DNA from: JACCXG01 sp963836735
GTDB lineage: Bacteria > Acidobacteriota > Vicinamibacteria > Vicinamibacterales > 2-12-FULL-66-21
NCBI GenBank assembly: GCA_963836735.1
Contig: CAWIKP010000037.1
Span: 186,001 to 250,000 of the forward strand
Direction of reading: 5' to 3'
DNA length: 64,000 nt
The notes beneath the pieces were generated by a model. It was not told the DNA's origin. It ran no database searches and saw nothing but the letters and a program-made list of their open reading frames with translations. The number at the start of each line of letters is the position of its first letter. The stretch's first letter is position 1. Shown piece after piece: positions 37,787 to 47,160 of the stretch. A program made the position numbers and the translations under genes.

Positions 37787-38242
37787 CTAGAAGGCCTTCA
37801 CGGCCTTCGGCGTGACCTTGCCGTTGGCGTGGCTGAAGGTCACGTTCTTGGTCCATCCGGCCGGGTTCTCCGTGGCCGGGGCGTGCGTCGTCATCTCGAC
37901 AATCTCTCCGGGCTGAAACGGCTGCTTGTAGCGCTGCGTGTCGGTCGACACCATCTTTCCCTTGCTGTACCAGTATTCGTCCAGCTTCAGCATGGCAATC
38001 GGCGCCGACGACATGTTTTTCAGCTTGTAGGTGGTGATGACTTCCTTGAGTTTGGGGTCGTATTTCGATGTTCCCGGCAATACCTGGATGGCCGCCTCTC
38101 CCTTGACTGGAGTGGCGAATCCCGCCTTGGTGGCCGGAGCCTGGGTTGTGGGAGCCGCGGGCTTGGCCTGTCCGAGAGCCGAAGTGACAAGGGCGGAACA
38201 AACGAGCACAGTGAGGGCAGGCGCGAACACGGAGCGGTTCAT
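37787..38242 (-). CDS. exported protein with an FxLYD-like domain, unknown function
   Basis: 151 residues. A signal peptide (R-S-V-F-A-P-A-L-T-V-L-V-C-S-A-L-V-T-S-A-L-G-Q) and an Ala/Thr/Pro linker lead to a small beta domain. That domain reads V-I-T-T-Y-K-L-K-N-M-S-S-A-P-I-A-M-L-K-L-D-E, the look of FxLYD/telomeric-repeat-type accessory domains that report on added versus intrinsic structure. The ATG at 38242 is preceded by GGGAGG at the right distance; earlier in-frame codons lack this. A TATAAT hexamer about 105 bp upstream (minus strand, 38349-38354) may be the -10 box. No partner is evident. Confidence 0.6.
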   Translation of the reverse strand: MNRSVFAPALTVLVCSALVTSALGQAKPAAPTTQAPATKAGFATPVKGEAAIQVLPGTSKYDPKLKEVITTYKLKNMSSAPIAMLKLDEYWYSKGKMVSTDTQRYKQPFQPGEIVEMTTHAPATENPAGWTKNVTFSHANGKVTPKAVKAF

Positions 38243-38360
38243 GACTACCTCCCGCGGGGAGTGCGTCGTGCGGTGCGACGACTCGCCGATGGATGTGGGA
38301 CCTTGGGTTTCGAATTGGCTGCTAGCTGAGCGCTGGCAACTGCGCGTCATTATAGGCCGC

Positions 38361-38819
38361 TTACATCTCGCCGTTCCAGTCCTCCGGCTCAGGACTGATG
38401 GATCGGAAAATGTCGAGGTGCCACTTGCCGCCGCCCCAGGGCTCGATCACCTCCGCCGCCACCACGTCCACCAGGATCTCGGCAAACGTGCGGCCTTCGG
38501 GATCGCCATCCAGGTGGTAGGCCGCCTCGTCCCAGGTGAAGCTGGGATACAGCACCATCGTCAGAAACAGGTCGTACCCGTCGTCGACGACAATCAGCTG
38601 GCCGCAGGGGCGCTTCAGCGTGGAGTGATAGATGAGGTACTTCTCGGCGCTGTGCGCCCGGATGTAACGCTTCAGCGCGAACTCACGCGCGACGATCTCC
38701 TCGACGGCGATCTTCTTGTCCCAGCAGTCGCGACAATACCGTTCGTCTCCGCGCGGTTCGGAGACCTCTTTCGCGCCACAGAGCGCGCACCTGGTCTGCG
38801 CCATCGTCTTACGCGACAC
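38361..38819 (-). CDS. zinc-ribbon protein of unknown function
   Basis: 152 residues, cytosolic. A likely zinc site, C-A-L-C-G then Y-C-R-D-C-W, stands in the first 35 residues. The remainder is a mixed alpha/beta domain with no motif I recognise (A-E-K-Y-L-I-Y-H-S-T-L-K, then T-W-D-E-A-A-Y-H-L-D-G-D-P-E-G-R-T-F). The start could be M-S-R-K-T at 38819 or M-A-Q-T-R six codons in. It lies directly downstream of the glycogen phosphorylase gene by 9 bp on the same strand, so the two are probably co-transcribed. No function is inferred. Confidence 0.6.
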   Translation of the reverse strand: MSRKTMAQTRCALCGAKEVSEPRGDERYCRDCWDKKIAVEEIVAREFALKRYIRAHSAEKYLIYHSTLKRPCGQLIVVDDGYDLFLTMVLYPSFTWDEAAYHLDGDPEGRTFAEILVDVVAAEVIEPWGGGKWHLDIFRSISPEPEDWNGEM

Positions 38820-38828
38820 AATTGGATC

Positions 38829-40979
38829 CTAACGTGACTCAGTGAGTTGCCGGCTCACCGGCCCATACATCGTCTCAGCGTACTGCTTCACCATCCGCCG
38901 TGCGCTGAAGCGTGGGGCCACCGACAGGATCGCCTCGCGGACGACCTGCAGCCACCTGCGGGGAATGCCGTTGGTGTCGCGATCGTAGAACGCGGGCACG
39001 ACCTCGCTCTCGAGCAGCGTGTACAGGGCCTCTGCGTCCGCGGCGTCGACGGATCCCGAATCGTTGGCGGTCGGATGGCCTTCGATCAGCCAGCCATTCT
39101 TGCGGTTGTAGCCTTCGGCCCACCAGCCGTCGCCGATGCTCAGGTGAGGCACGCCGTTCAGCGACGCCTTCATGCCGCTCGTGCCGCTTGCTTCGAGCGG
39201 CTTGCGCGGGTTGTTCAGCCAGACGTCGCATCCCTGGACGAGGAAGTGCGCGACGTGCAGGTCGTAGTCGTCCACGAAGGCGATGCGTCCGGCGAACATC
39301 GGATCGATCGCCCGGCGGTAGACCTGCTGCAGGTGGTGCTTGCCGGTCTCGTCCGCGGGGTGCGCCTTGCCGGCGAACACGATCTGCACCGGGCGGCGCG
39401 TCGCATTCAGGATGTTCATCAGCCGCTCGGGGTTGTGGAAGATCAGCTCCGGGCGCTTGTACCCGGTGAACCGGCGCGCAAAGCCGAGCGTCAACGCGTT
39501 CGGATCGAGCAGGGTGCCGGCGGCGACGACCCGAGGAGCGGTGACCCGTTCTTCTTTCCATCGCGACCGTGCCCGTTCACGGATGAACGCGAACAGGTAC
39601 TGCCGCAGGGCCCTGCGGGCCTCCCACAGCTCCTGGTCCGGAATCTCGAGGATCCTGGCCCAGACCGTCGGGTCGTCGTGACGGTCGCGCCAGTCGCCGC
39701 CGATGAAGTCGTCGAAGACGTTCGCGAGCTCGGCGGAGAGCCAGGTCGGCACGTGCACGCCGTTGGTGATGTGGCCGACCGGGCGCTTGTCGTCCGGCAC
39801 CCCCGGCCAGATCGGGCTCCACATGTCGCGGGTGACCTGGCCGTGCACCTCGCTGACGCCATTGACCGTGCCCGCCGTGCGCAAGGCCAGCGCCGTCATG
39901 TTGAACAACGAACCGCTGCCGTTGTCGTAGTGCCCGAGGGCCAGGAAGGCTTCCCGATACGCGCCCAGGGTTCCCCAGGCTCCCGCAAGGTGCGTCTCGA
40001 CCAGGTTGAACGGAAAGGCGTCGTGCCCCGCCGCGACCGGCGTATGGGTAGTGAACATCGTCGTGCGCCGCACTTCCGCGAGTGCGGCCTCGAACGTGTG
40101 TCCCTCTTCGATCAGATCCCGGATTCGCTGCAGGACGACGAACGCGGCGTGGCCTTCGTTCAGGTGCCAGACCGCGGGCGCCAGCTCGAGGGCTTTCAGC
40201 GCCCGCACGCCGCCGATGCCGAGGATGATCTCCTGCTGAATACGGGTTTCACGATCGCCGCCATAGAGCCGCGCCGACAGCTCCCGGTCCCAGGGCGCGT
40301 TCTCCTCGAGATCGGTGTCGAGCAAGTACAGCTTGACCCTGCCAAGCCTGACCAGCCACACCGACGCGAGCACGCTGCGATTGCCGAGCGGCACCGCCAC
40401 GACGCAGGGCCGGCCGTCGGGCAGCATGGCGCGATCGATGGTCGCGTCGGTCCAGTTGAGCCGCTCGTAGATCTCCTGCTGCCAGCCTTCGGGTGAGACC
40501 GACTGGTGGAAGTACCCCTGGGGATACATGAAGCCGACGCCGACCAGTGGAATGCCGAGGTCGCTGGCTTCCTTACAGTGATCGCCTGCCAGCACGCCCA
40601 GGCCGCCGGCGTAGATCGGCAGCGACTGGTGCAGCGCGAACTCGGCGGAGAAGTAGGCGATCGGTCCCTGGCTGTCCGGGAAGTTGTGGCGCCACCAGGT
40701 ATCCTGCGCGCTGCGCGCCCGGTCGAGCGCATCGAGCGCGGCGTCGTAGATCGCCAGGAAGCGCTCGTCTCTCGCCGCAACCGCCAGCACCTCCGGCGTA
40801 ATCAGCTTGAGGATCCGGACCGGATTGTGCGCCGTCTGCCGCCAGAGCGTGTAATCCAGCTTGCGGAAGACTTCACGAGCCCGGGGGTTCCACGTCCACC
40901 AGAGATCTTTGGCCAGTTCGGGTAACCGCTTCAGGCGTTCCGGAATTGCGGTGGCAGCAGCGTTGGGGTTCGAATCCAA
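38829..40979 (-). CDS. glgP: alpha-glucan (glycogen/maltodextrin) phosphorylase
   Basis: Releases glucose 1-phosphate from alpha-1,4-glucans with phosphate and pyridoxal phosphate. Intact, 716 residues, the shorter glycosyltransferase family 35 form. An N-terminal DUF3417-like domain (L-A-K-D-L-W-W-T-W-N-P-R-A-R-E-V-F) leads to A-Y-F-S-A-E-F-A-L-H-Q-S-L-P-I-Y-A-G-G-L-G-V-L-A-G-D-H. Other matches are V-A-A-G-H-D-A-F-P-F and R-R-F-T-G-Y-K-R-P-E-L. The PLP-binding lysine is in G-T-S-G-M-K-A-S-L-N-G. No other glycogen gene is nearby, so it stands apart from a glg operon. Confidence 0.93.
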   Translation of the reverse strand: MDSNPNAAATAIPERLKRLPELAKDLWWTWNPRAREVFRKLDYTLWRQTAHNPVRILKLITPEVLAVAARDERFLAIYDAALDALDRARSAQDTWWRHNFPDSQGPIAYFSAEFALHQSLPIYAGGLGVLAGDHCKEASDLGIPLVGVGFMYPQGYFHQSVSPEGWQQEIYERLNWTDATIDRAMLPDGRPCVVAVPLGNRSVLASVWLVRLGRVKLYLLDTDLEENAPWDRELSARLYGGDRETRIQQEIILGIGGVRALKALELAPAVWHLNEGHAAFVVLQRIRDLIEEGHTFEAALAEVRRTTMFTTHTPVAAGHDAFPFNLVETHLAGAWGTLGAYREAFLALGHYDNGSGSLFNMTALALRTAGTVNGVSEVHGQVTRDMWSPIWPGVPDDKRPVGHITNGVHVPTWLSAELANVFDDFIGGDWRDRHDDPTVWARILEIPDQELWEARRALRQYLFAFIRERARSRWKEERVTAPRVVAAGTLLDPNALTLGFARRFTGYKRPELIFHNPERLMNILNATRRPVQIVFAGKAHPADETGKHHLQQVYRRAIDPMFAGRIAFVDDYDLHVAHFLVQGCDVWLNNPRKPLEASGTSGMKASLNGVPHLSIGDGWWAEGYNRKNGWLIEGHPTANDSGSVDAADAEALYTLLESEVVPAFYDRDTNGIPRRWLQVVREAILSVAPRFSARRMVKQYAETMYGPVSRQLTESR

Positions 40980-41000
40980 GATGATCCTTCCGTTACGGTC

Positions 41001-42002
41001 CTACGGACGTGCGTTAACCAGAGTCGCGAATCTTGCGAGGTCGATGTTGCCGCCCGACACGATCGCGACGACGTTCCGGTGGCCCTTCGAGGCGATCGCC
41101 GGGGACAGCGCCGCGGCGACGGCGCAGCCGGCGGCGCCTTCGGCGATGACGCGCGCCCGCTCGGCGACCACCGCCATCGCGGAAGCGACCTCATCGAGGC
41201 TGACGACAATCGACTCGTCCACATGATCGCGCAGCAGGGGCCACATCGTCTCCAGCACGGACTTGCCGCCGGCGCCGTCCACGAACGACGCCGTCCAGGC
41301 ATCGAAGTAGCACGGCCGGCCAGCCGCGAACGACTGGGCGAGCGGCGCGGCCGTCGCCGGTTCGGCCGCATACACTTTCACGCCGGGGCGCAGCGCCTTG
41401 AGCGCGATGGCGACACCGGCCAGCAGCCCGCCGCCCCCGAGTGGCGCAATCACCGCGTCGACGTCCGGCAGGTCTTCGACGATCTCCAGGCCGATCGTGC
41501 CGTTGCCGCTGATGAACCGGTCGTCGTCGAAGGGATGGACGAAGTGTCCCTGCATCCGATCGGAGTGGTGCGTTTCGACGGCGCGCCAGCACTCCTCGTA
41601 CGATGCCTGCACGATCGTGGCCCCGAGCCGTTCGATTGCCCGCAGTTTGGTGGCCGGTGCTGTGTCCATCACGAGCACGCTCGCGGCCGCCCCGACCTTC
41701 CGCGCCGCCAGCGCCACCCCCTGCGCCGCATTGCCGGCGCTGACCGTCCAGACCCCGCGCGCGAGCTGCTCGGGTGTGAGGTGCCGGACCGCGTTGTAGG
41801 CGCCGCGGATTTTGAACGATCCAATCGGCTGGAGGGTTTCGAGCTTGAGGAAAACCTCGGGGCCCGACCGGCCGGCGGGGGCAGCGGCGTCGAGGCGGAC
41901 CATGGGGGTACGCACGGCCGCGTCGTAGACGACCCCGGCGGCTTCGCGGATCGTTTCCAGGGAAATGCGACGGGTTGTCACCGCGCCGGTCTGAAAAGGC
42001 AC
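41001..42002 (-). CDS. threonine/serine dehydratase or racemase, PLP fold type II
   Basis: 333 residues, intact. The PLP lysine is in P-I-G-S-F-K-I-R-G-A-Y-N. The substrate loop follows as T-V-S-A-G-N-A-A-Q-G-V-A. The phosphate cup is G-G-G-G-L-L-A-G-V. The C-terminal ACT regulatory domain of biosynthetic IlvA is absent, so it resembles catabolic threonine dehydratase or serine racemase rather than the isoleucine enzyme. The residue after S-A-G-N is A where many homologues have H, which may shift substrate choice. A repeat element begins about 50 bp upstream of its start codon, between it and the divergent amidase gene. Confidence 0.85.
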   Translation of the reverse strand: MPFQTGAVTTRRISLETIREAAGVVYDAAVRTPMVRLDAAAPAGRSGPEVFLKLETLQPIGSFKIRGAYNAVRHLTPEQLARGVWTVSAGNAAQGVALAARKVGAAASVLVMDTAPATKLRAIERLGATIVQASYEECWRAVETHHSDRMQGHFVHPFDDDRFISGNGTIGLEIVEDLPDVDAVIAPLGGGGLLAGVAIALKALRPGVKVYAAEPATAAPLAQSFAAGRPCYFDAWTASFVDGAGGKSVLETMWPLLRDHVDESIVVSLDEVASAMAVVAERARVIAEGAAGCAVAAALSPAIASKGHRNVVAIVSGGNIDLARFATLVNARP

Positions 42003-42054
42003 AAAGAATGATGGTAAGCCCCCATCTGGTGCCCGTCAATAAACGGGTGGCCGA

Positions 42055-42206
42055 TGTAAACTCCCAACGCCCAACTCCCAACTCCCAAGGGAAAACGTTC
42101 GAACAACGGGGTAACGGTCCGAGAACACGCCTGCGGGCGCGGCTTCCACCCAGTGTTCGAACGACTCTCCTTGGGAGTTGGTAGTTGGAAGTTGGGAGTT
42201 GACCTG
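42055..42206. repeat. arm-array element C, copy 1 (CAACTCCCAA family)
   Basis: Left arm AACTCCCAACGCCCAACTCC and onwards (42059-42089). Right arm TTGGGAGTTGGTAGTTGGAA and onwards (42171-42206). The loop carries CGTTCGAACAACGGGGT on one side and CACCCAGTGTTCGAACGACT on the other. It ends on the base before the ATG of the gene at 42207. Copy 2 at 43326 is the same element in reverse orientation. Confidence 0.88.
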
Positions 42207-43322
42207 ATGACACCTGTGAATAGACGCGAATTCATTCTCACCGGCGCGGCCGCCGGCGTCGCCGCAGCCGCGGACGCTCAAACTTCCGGCGCCCCGGCCG
42301 TCGCGCGGGGGGGCGTACGGCCTGTCGTCATTTCGTCGGCCAACGGCCATCAGTACAAGAACGGCGGCACCCAGACCTGCGTGGAACGCGCGTTCGCGAT
42401 GATGACCGAAGGCAAGGACGTCCTCGACGCCCTGATCGCCGGCGTCAACATCGTCGAGCTGGATCCCGAAGATACGAGCGTGGGTTATGGCGGGCTGCCC
42501 AACGCCGAAGGGGTGGTGCAGCTGGATGCCTCGTGCATGCACGGTCCGCGCAAACGGGCGGGAGCGGTCGCGTGCATCGAGGGCGTGCGCACGCCGTCGC
42601 TGGTCGCGCAGAAGGTGATGGACTACACCGACCACCATCTGATCGTCGGCAAGGACGCGCAGCAGTTCGCCCGCGGGATGGGATTCAAGATCGAGGACGA
42701 TCTCAACACCGAGCGCTCGCGTCACCTCTGGCTGGAGTGGAAGCGCCGGACCGATCCGCTGCACTACCTCGATCCCGTCAAGCGCGAGGCCGCCATGCGC
42801 GAGGTGGATCGGCAGATGATGGCGGAGGGCCTGATCGATCCCAGTCATTTCTACGGGACCATCAACTGCAACGGCGTCAATGCAAAAGGGGAGATCTGCG
42901 GCGTGACGACCACGAGCGGTCTCTCGTGGAAGATCCCCGGACGGGTTGGGGACTCACCAATCCTGGGGGCCGGCCTTTACGTGGACGGAGCCGTCGGGGC
43001 GGCCGGATCGACCGGGCGCGGCGAAGCCAACCTCTATAGCCTGGCGTCGTTCCTGATCGTCGAGGAGATGCGCCAGGGCAAAGCACCGAAGGACGCGGGG
43101 ATGGAGGCACTCCGCCGCATCAAGGCCAACCAGGTCGAGAAGCGCCTCCTGAACGCGCGCGGCGAGCCGAACTTCAACATCAACTTCTATGTCGTCAACG
43201 CGAAAGGGGATTACGCGGGCGTGACGATGTTCAACCCCGGGAAGTTGTCGTTCGCCGTCTGCGACGACAAGGGGCCGCGGCTGGAGCGGATGGAGCCATT
43301 ACTGCCGGGGGTGCCGGAGTAG
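42207..43322 (+). CDS. Tat-exported N4-(beta-N-acetylglucosaminyl)-L-asparaginase family amidase
   Basis: 371 residues. The N-terminus N-R-R-E-F-I-L-T-G-A-A-A-G-V is a twin-arginine export signal, so it probably uses the TatAC system encoded at 8-9 kb. The mature part belongs to the Ntn-hydrolase asparaginase-2 family. It shows D-T-S-V-G-Y-G-G-L-P-N and a self-cleavage nucleophile threonine in I-C-G-V-T-T-T-S-G-L-S-W-K-I-P-G-R-V-G-D-S-P. Such enzymes remove the glycan-linked asparagine of glycopeptides or act on isoaspartyl/asparagine amides. The ATG at 42207 starts right at the edge of a repeat element and the stop lies 3 bp before its inverted copy. The only possible Shine-Dalgarno (GGGAG) belongs to the repeat arm. 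Confidence 0.85.
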   Translation: MTPVNRREFILTGAAAGVAAAADAQTSGAPAVARGGVRPVVISSANGHQYKNGGTQTCVERAFAMMTEGKDVLDALIAGVNIVELDPEDTSVGYGGLPNAEGVVQLDASCMHGPRKRAGAVACIEGVRTPSLVAQKVMDYTDHHLIVGKDAQQFARGMGFKIEDDLNTERSRHLWLEWKRRTDPLHYLDPVKREAAMREVDRQMMAEGLIDPSHFYGTINCNGVNAKGEICGVTTTSGLSWKIPGRVGDSPILGAGLYVDGAVGAAGSTGRGEANLYSLASFLIVEEMRQGKAPKDAGMEALRRIKANQVEKRLLNARGEPNFNINFYVVNAKGDYAGVTMFNPGKLSFAVCDDKGPRLERMEPLLPGVPE

Positions 43323-43325
43323 ATT

Positions 43326-43481
43326 CAGGTCAACTCCCAACTCCCAACACCCAACTCCCAAGGAGAGTCGTTCGAACACCAGGGTGGAAGCCGCGCCAGC
43401 AAGCCGGTTGATGGACTTTCACCCCGTTGTTCGGACGACTTCCCTTGGGAGTTGGAGGTTGGAAGTTGGGAGTTGACGTCC
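43326..43481. repeat. arm-array element C, copy 2, inverted relative to copy 1
   Basis: Begins CAGGTCAACTCCCAAC, the exact complement of the last 16 bases of copy 1. It continues CTCCCAAGGAGAGTCGTTCG and GTGGAAGCCGCGCC, again matching the reverse of copy 1 nearly base for base. It ends TTGGAAGTTGGGAGTTGACG. Only the central ~25 bp differ. It starts 3 bp after the stop of the gene at 42207. Confidence 0.88.
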
Positions 43482-43482
43482 T

Positions 43483-43640
43483 TCACTCTGCCCGCAGCAC
43501 ACTCCCCAGATTCGACGCGGGCTGCGCGCAGCGCCGGGCGCAGCGCGACCGCGACGGTCGTCGCGAGAATCGCTGCGGCTGTGGCGACGAGCGTCAGCGG
43601 ATCGAGCGGATGCACGTGGTAGAGCAAGGTACGCATGCTC
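43483..43640 (-). pseudogene. C-terminal remnant of an ABC-type (ADOP/MacB-like) permease
   Basis: Reads M-R-T-L-L-Y-H-V-H-P-L-D-P-L-T-L-V-A-T-A-A-A-I-L, the extracellular end and last membrane helix of MacB/ADOP-type permeases (typically L-L-Y-G-V-S-P-x-D-P-x-T). After one frame shift near 43530 it closes with the standard tail S-N-L-G-S-V-L-R-A-E and a TGA at 43483-43485. Only about 50 codons are left. The upstream part has been lost and replaced by a GCTCGGGG-type repeat (43648-43697). No nucleotide-binding domain is present. Confidence 0.6.
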
Positions 43641-43647
43641 GCGGCGC

Positions 43648-43697
43648 CCGCCCCCGAGCCCCCGAGCCCGCGAGCCGCGAACCCGCGACCTCGCGGC
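43648..43697. repeat. GAGCCCCCGAGCCCGC array
   Basis: Words CCCCGAG, GAGCCCGC, GAACCCGCGACC in a row, one arm of the GCTCGGGG family. It lies at the broken end of the permease remnant and one base from the stop codon of the BNR protein gene. Confidence 0.5.
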
Positions 43698-43698
43698 T

Positions 43699-46600
43699 TT
43701 ATTGCGTAGTAGGCACCGTCAACGTGATGTTGTGCTTCGCCAGCGCCGCCGAGACCGTTTGCGCCTTGGTCAGCAGCGCGCGCGCTTCGTCGATCGTCTT
43801 CGGCACCTCGGCCTTGGCACGCTTGTAGGCGTCGTAGGTCTGCGACGTTGCGGGCATTCCGATCATTAGACCGGCCTTCGCCTGGTTCAGTCGGGACGCG
43901 GGGGTATCGGCCGCAGCGCCTCGGCCACCACCACCGCGCCCGGCTGCAGGCGGCGCGAGCCGCGCGGTCATCGCGGTGAGCTCCTTGTCGATTTCGGCGA
44001 CCGACGTCTTCACCTCGGTCGGCAGGTCGCTGCGGCCCTCGAGGGTCTTGGATACGGCGGGGAGCTGCGACCTTACCGAGGACAGCGCGTTGTTGACCTC
44101 GGTTACGCGGCGCTGGAGGTCGTGCATCTCCATCGCCATGTCGTACATCCGCTTGCGCTCGACTTCGGTGAGCGAGATTTCCGGATCGCCGGCGACGCGC
44201 AGCGGCCGGGTATCGGCAACCTTGCCATCCACGACGAGCGCGATGGTGTAGACTGCCCGGCAGCACGAAGGGGCCGGGGTTTCCGCCGCCGCCGCCGAAG
44301 CCGAATCCGCCGCCACCGAAACCGCCGCCGCCACCAGCGCAGCCTGCGCCGAACGGGTTCGGCGCCTGATTCTGCTGACCGGCGCCGCGTCCGCCCGGTT
44401 CGGCCGCACCGCCGGCACGGCCGGCCTGATCGCCGCCGCGACCTGCGGCAACCGCCGCAGGTGCTGGCTGCACGCGAAGATCCCAGCACGCCGAGTTGAT
44501 GCCTGCCTTGTTCGCGTTGGCGAGCACCGTGCCGGAAATCTCCCGCACCTGTCGTCCGGCGGCGTCGCTGATCCGCAGGGCGATTCTCCTGGGCCGGCTT
44601 CCTGAGCAGCCACGTCATGACGGCGGCCTGGGGCGGGTTCTCCCCATAGAAGGTCTGGTCTCCCCAGAACTCGTAGTTCCGATCGCGCGCGGGCCTGCGA
44701 TACATGGCCGCCGGTGCGGGCGAGAACAGCTTCGCGTCGGCCGATGCCGACTCCGCCGCCGCGTATTCCTGGATTGGGGCGAGGTTGTCGAGAATCCAGA
44801 TGGACCGGCCGTGCGTCGCGAGGATCATCGCGTTGTCGCGCGGGTGCAGAGTGATTTCGTCGATGCGCACGGTCGGGAGGTTGGCCTTGACCCGCTGCCA
44901 GCTTCGGCCGCGATCGACCGTGATGAAGAGACCGGTCTCAGTGCCGAGATAGAGCACATCCGGGTTCTTCTGGTCCTCGGTCAGCGTCCGCGCGATTTCG
45001 CCCTTCAGGTTGGCCGCGATCGAACGCCAGTTCTGACCGTAGTCGCTGCTTGCGTAGATGTGCGTTTCGAAATCGTTGTTGCGGTGGCCGTCGAACGTCG
45101 CGTAGACCGTCGCTTCGTCGAACCGCGAGGGCACGACCTCGGACACGAAGGTTTCCTTCGGAAGGTCCGGCACCCGATCGCTCACGCTCGCCCAGTCCTT
45201 GCCGCCGTCACGCGACACATGCAGGTTGCCGTCGTCAGTGCCCGTGTACAGCACGCCGGCGCGCTTCGGCGACTCGGCGAACGACACGATCGTGCCCCAC
45301 GCGACGATGCCGTCGTTTCTCGCGATCCGGACCTCGCTGCCCTTCACCCCCATCGTCTCGATTTCGTCGCGATTCTGGTTCTTCGAGAGCTCGGGGCTGA
45401 TCGCCGTCCAGGACAGTCCGCGATCCGCCGACCGGTAGAGCCGGTTCGCCCCGGCGTAGATCACCTTGGAATCATGAGGTGACAGCGCCAGTGGGGTGTC
45501 CCAGTGGAAGCGCGCGGGCGGTTCCCCGGGCGCGGCAATCGGGCGGACGCTGATCGTCTCGCCGGTGACCCTGTCGGCCCGGACGATGTTGCCGTCCTGC
45601 GACTCGCTGTAAGCGATGCGATAGTCGGCGGGATCCTGCAGCACCACGAAGCCGTCGCCGCCCTGCAGCGTCATCCAGTGGAAGTTCGCGATGCCGACTG
45701 AGCCACGGACCTGGCTGGGACCGCACCAGTTGTAGTTGTCCTGCATGCCGCCGCAGATGTTGTACGGAACGGCGTTGTCGACACTGACGTGGTAGAAGAG
45801 GCCGACCGGGAGATTCGGGAAGAACACCCACCGCTTTGCCCGGTCGTACGAGACCGCCAGGCCGCCGTCGTTGCCGATCAACACGTGATCGGAGTTGGCG
45901 GGATCGATCCAGATCGCGTGCACGTCGTCGTGCGTGGATTCGGCGACGTCGGTCGCGATCGTTCGTCCGCCGTCGAGCGTCTGGTGCAGGCCGACCCCGC
46001 CCAGATAGACGACGTCGGGGTCGTTCGGATCGATGCGCACCTGGCTGAAGTACATCGGCCGCGGGTTGGCGTTGTTGACCTTCCGCCACGTCTCGCCGCT
46101 GTCATCGGAGCGATAGAGACCGGTGGGCTCGGCATTGAGCGGCTGCTGGCCGCCGCGTCCGCCCTGGCGTCCGGCGCCCTCGGCCTGCGCGCCTGGACCC
46201 TCGTCCGGCGTCCCGGTATTGCCACGTCCGCCGCGGCCCGCGGGCACAGGCCCTTCGATGGTGGCGTAGAGAATGTTCGGCCGCTTCCGGTAGACGTCGA
46301 GCGCGATGCGGCCGAGCGCCTGGTCCAGCACGGCGCCCTTGATGCGGGTCCAGGTCTCGCCGCCGTCGGTGGACTTCCAGACGCCGCTGCCTGGTCCGCC
46401 GCCGTTCATGCAGCACGCGGTACGCCGTCGCTGATACGTGGACGCATACACGATCTGGCTGTTCGACGGATCCATCACCAGGTCGTTCGCCCCGGTGTCG
46501 TCGTCCACTTTGAGGACCTGCTTCCAGGTCTTGCCGCCATCGGTGGTCTTGAACACACCGCGCTCGCCGCCGGGCCCCCAGAGGCTTCCTGTGGCCGCGA

Positions 46601-47099
46601 CGAGCACGATGTCGGTGTTGCGCGGATCGATCACGATCCGGTTGATGTGCTTCGACGTGCGCAGCCCCATGTTCGTGTAGGTCTTGCCAGCGTCAGTCGA
46701 CTTGTAGACCCCGTCGCCCCACGACGTGCTCTGGCGGTTGTTCGATTCGCCGGTCCCCACCCACACCAGATCCGGATTGCTCTGCGAGATGGTGACGTCG
46801 CCGATCGACATCAGCCCCTGCTCCTGGAACTGTGCCTCGAAGGTCGTCCCGTTGTTGACCGTTTTCCACACGCCGCCGTGCGCGGTCCCGACGTAGAAGA
46901 TGGCGGGGTTCGCTTCGTACACGGCGAGATCCGAAATGCGTCCGGACATCGCGGCCGGCCCGATCGGCCGGAAGTGCAGGTTGTCGAAAGGACCGGCAGG
47001 TGCCGCCGGCGCGGGCTGCCCGGCGCGTCCGGATACCAGCGACTGCGCGACCGCGCCAAGCACACAGGTAGCGAGAACGATCAGGCGAAGGCGTTTCAT
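43699..47099 (-). CDS. exported sortilin/BNR-repeat beta-propeller protein
   Basis: About 1,130 residues. A signal peptide (R-L-I-V-L-A-T-C-V-L-G-A-V-A-Q-S-L-V-S-G) is followed by a ten-bladed VPS10/sortilin-type propeller of Asp-box repeats (S-T-D-A-G-K-T-Y, T-T-D-G-G-K-T-W, S-T-D-G-G-E-T-W, S-D-D-S-G-E-T-W, S-R-D-G-G-K-D-W, S-S-D-Y-G-Q-N-W, T-V-D-R-G-R-S-W). An RGG-rich insertion and a Gly/Phe-rich stretch (G-G-G-G-F-G-G-G-G-F-G) interrupt it. The helical C-terminal part includes E-V-E-R-K-R-M-Y-D-M-A-M-E-M-H. Frame breaks lie near 44580 and 44260. Such proteins are common in acidobacterial secretomes and are often called glycosyl hydrolases, but no catalytic residues are evident. Confidence 0.8.
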
Positions 47100-47160
47100 G
47101 TGGAGTCCTGCGGAATACGGTCGGCCTGGGGATCCGACACAGTCAAACTTGCCGGCGCGA

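Noticed and set aside
38847..40496. 549-residue plus-strand open frame opposite glgP
   Set aside because: Complement of an intact, motif-rich phosphorylase gene.
42153..42206. Longer start of the amidase gene at 42153
   Set aside because: The extra residues are the translation of repeat element C; the twin-arginine signal begins properly at 42207.
43325..44548. 407-residue minus-strand frame covering element C, the permease remnant and the end of the BNR gene
   Set aside because: Composite of a true BNR segment, out-of-frame BNR text, the permease fragment and repeat; not one protein.
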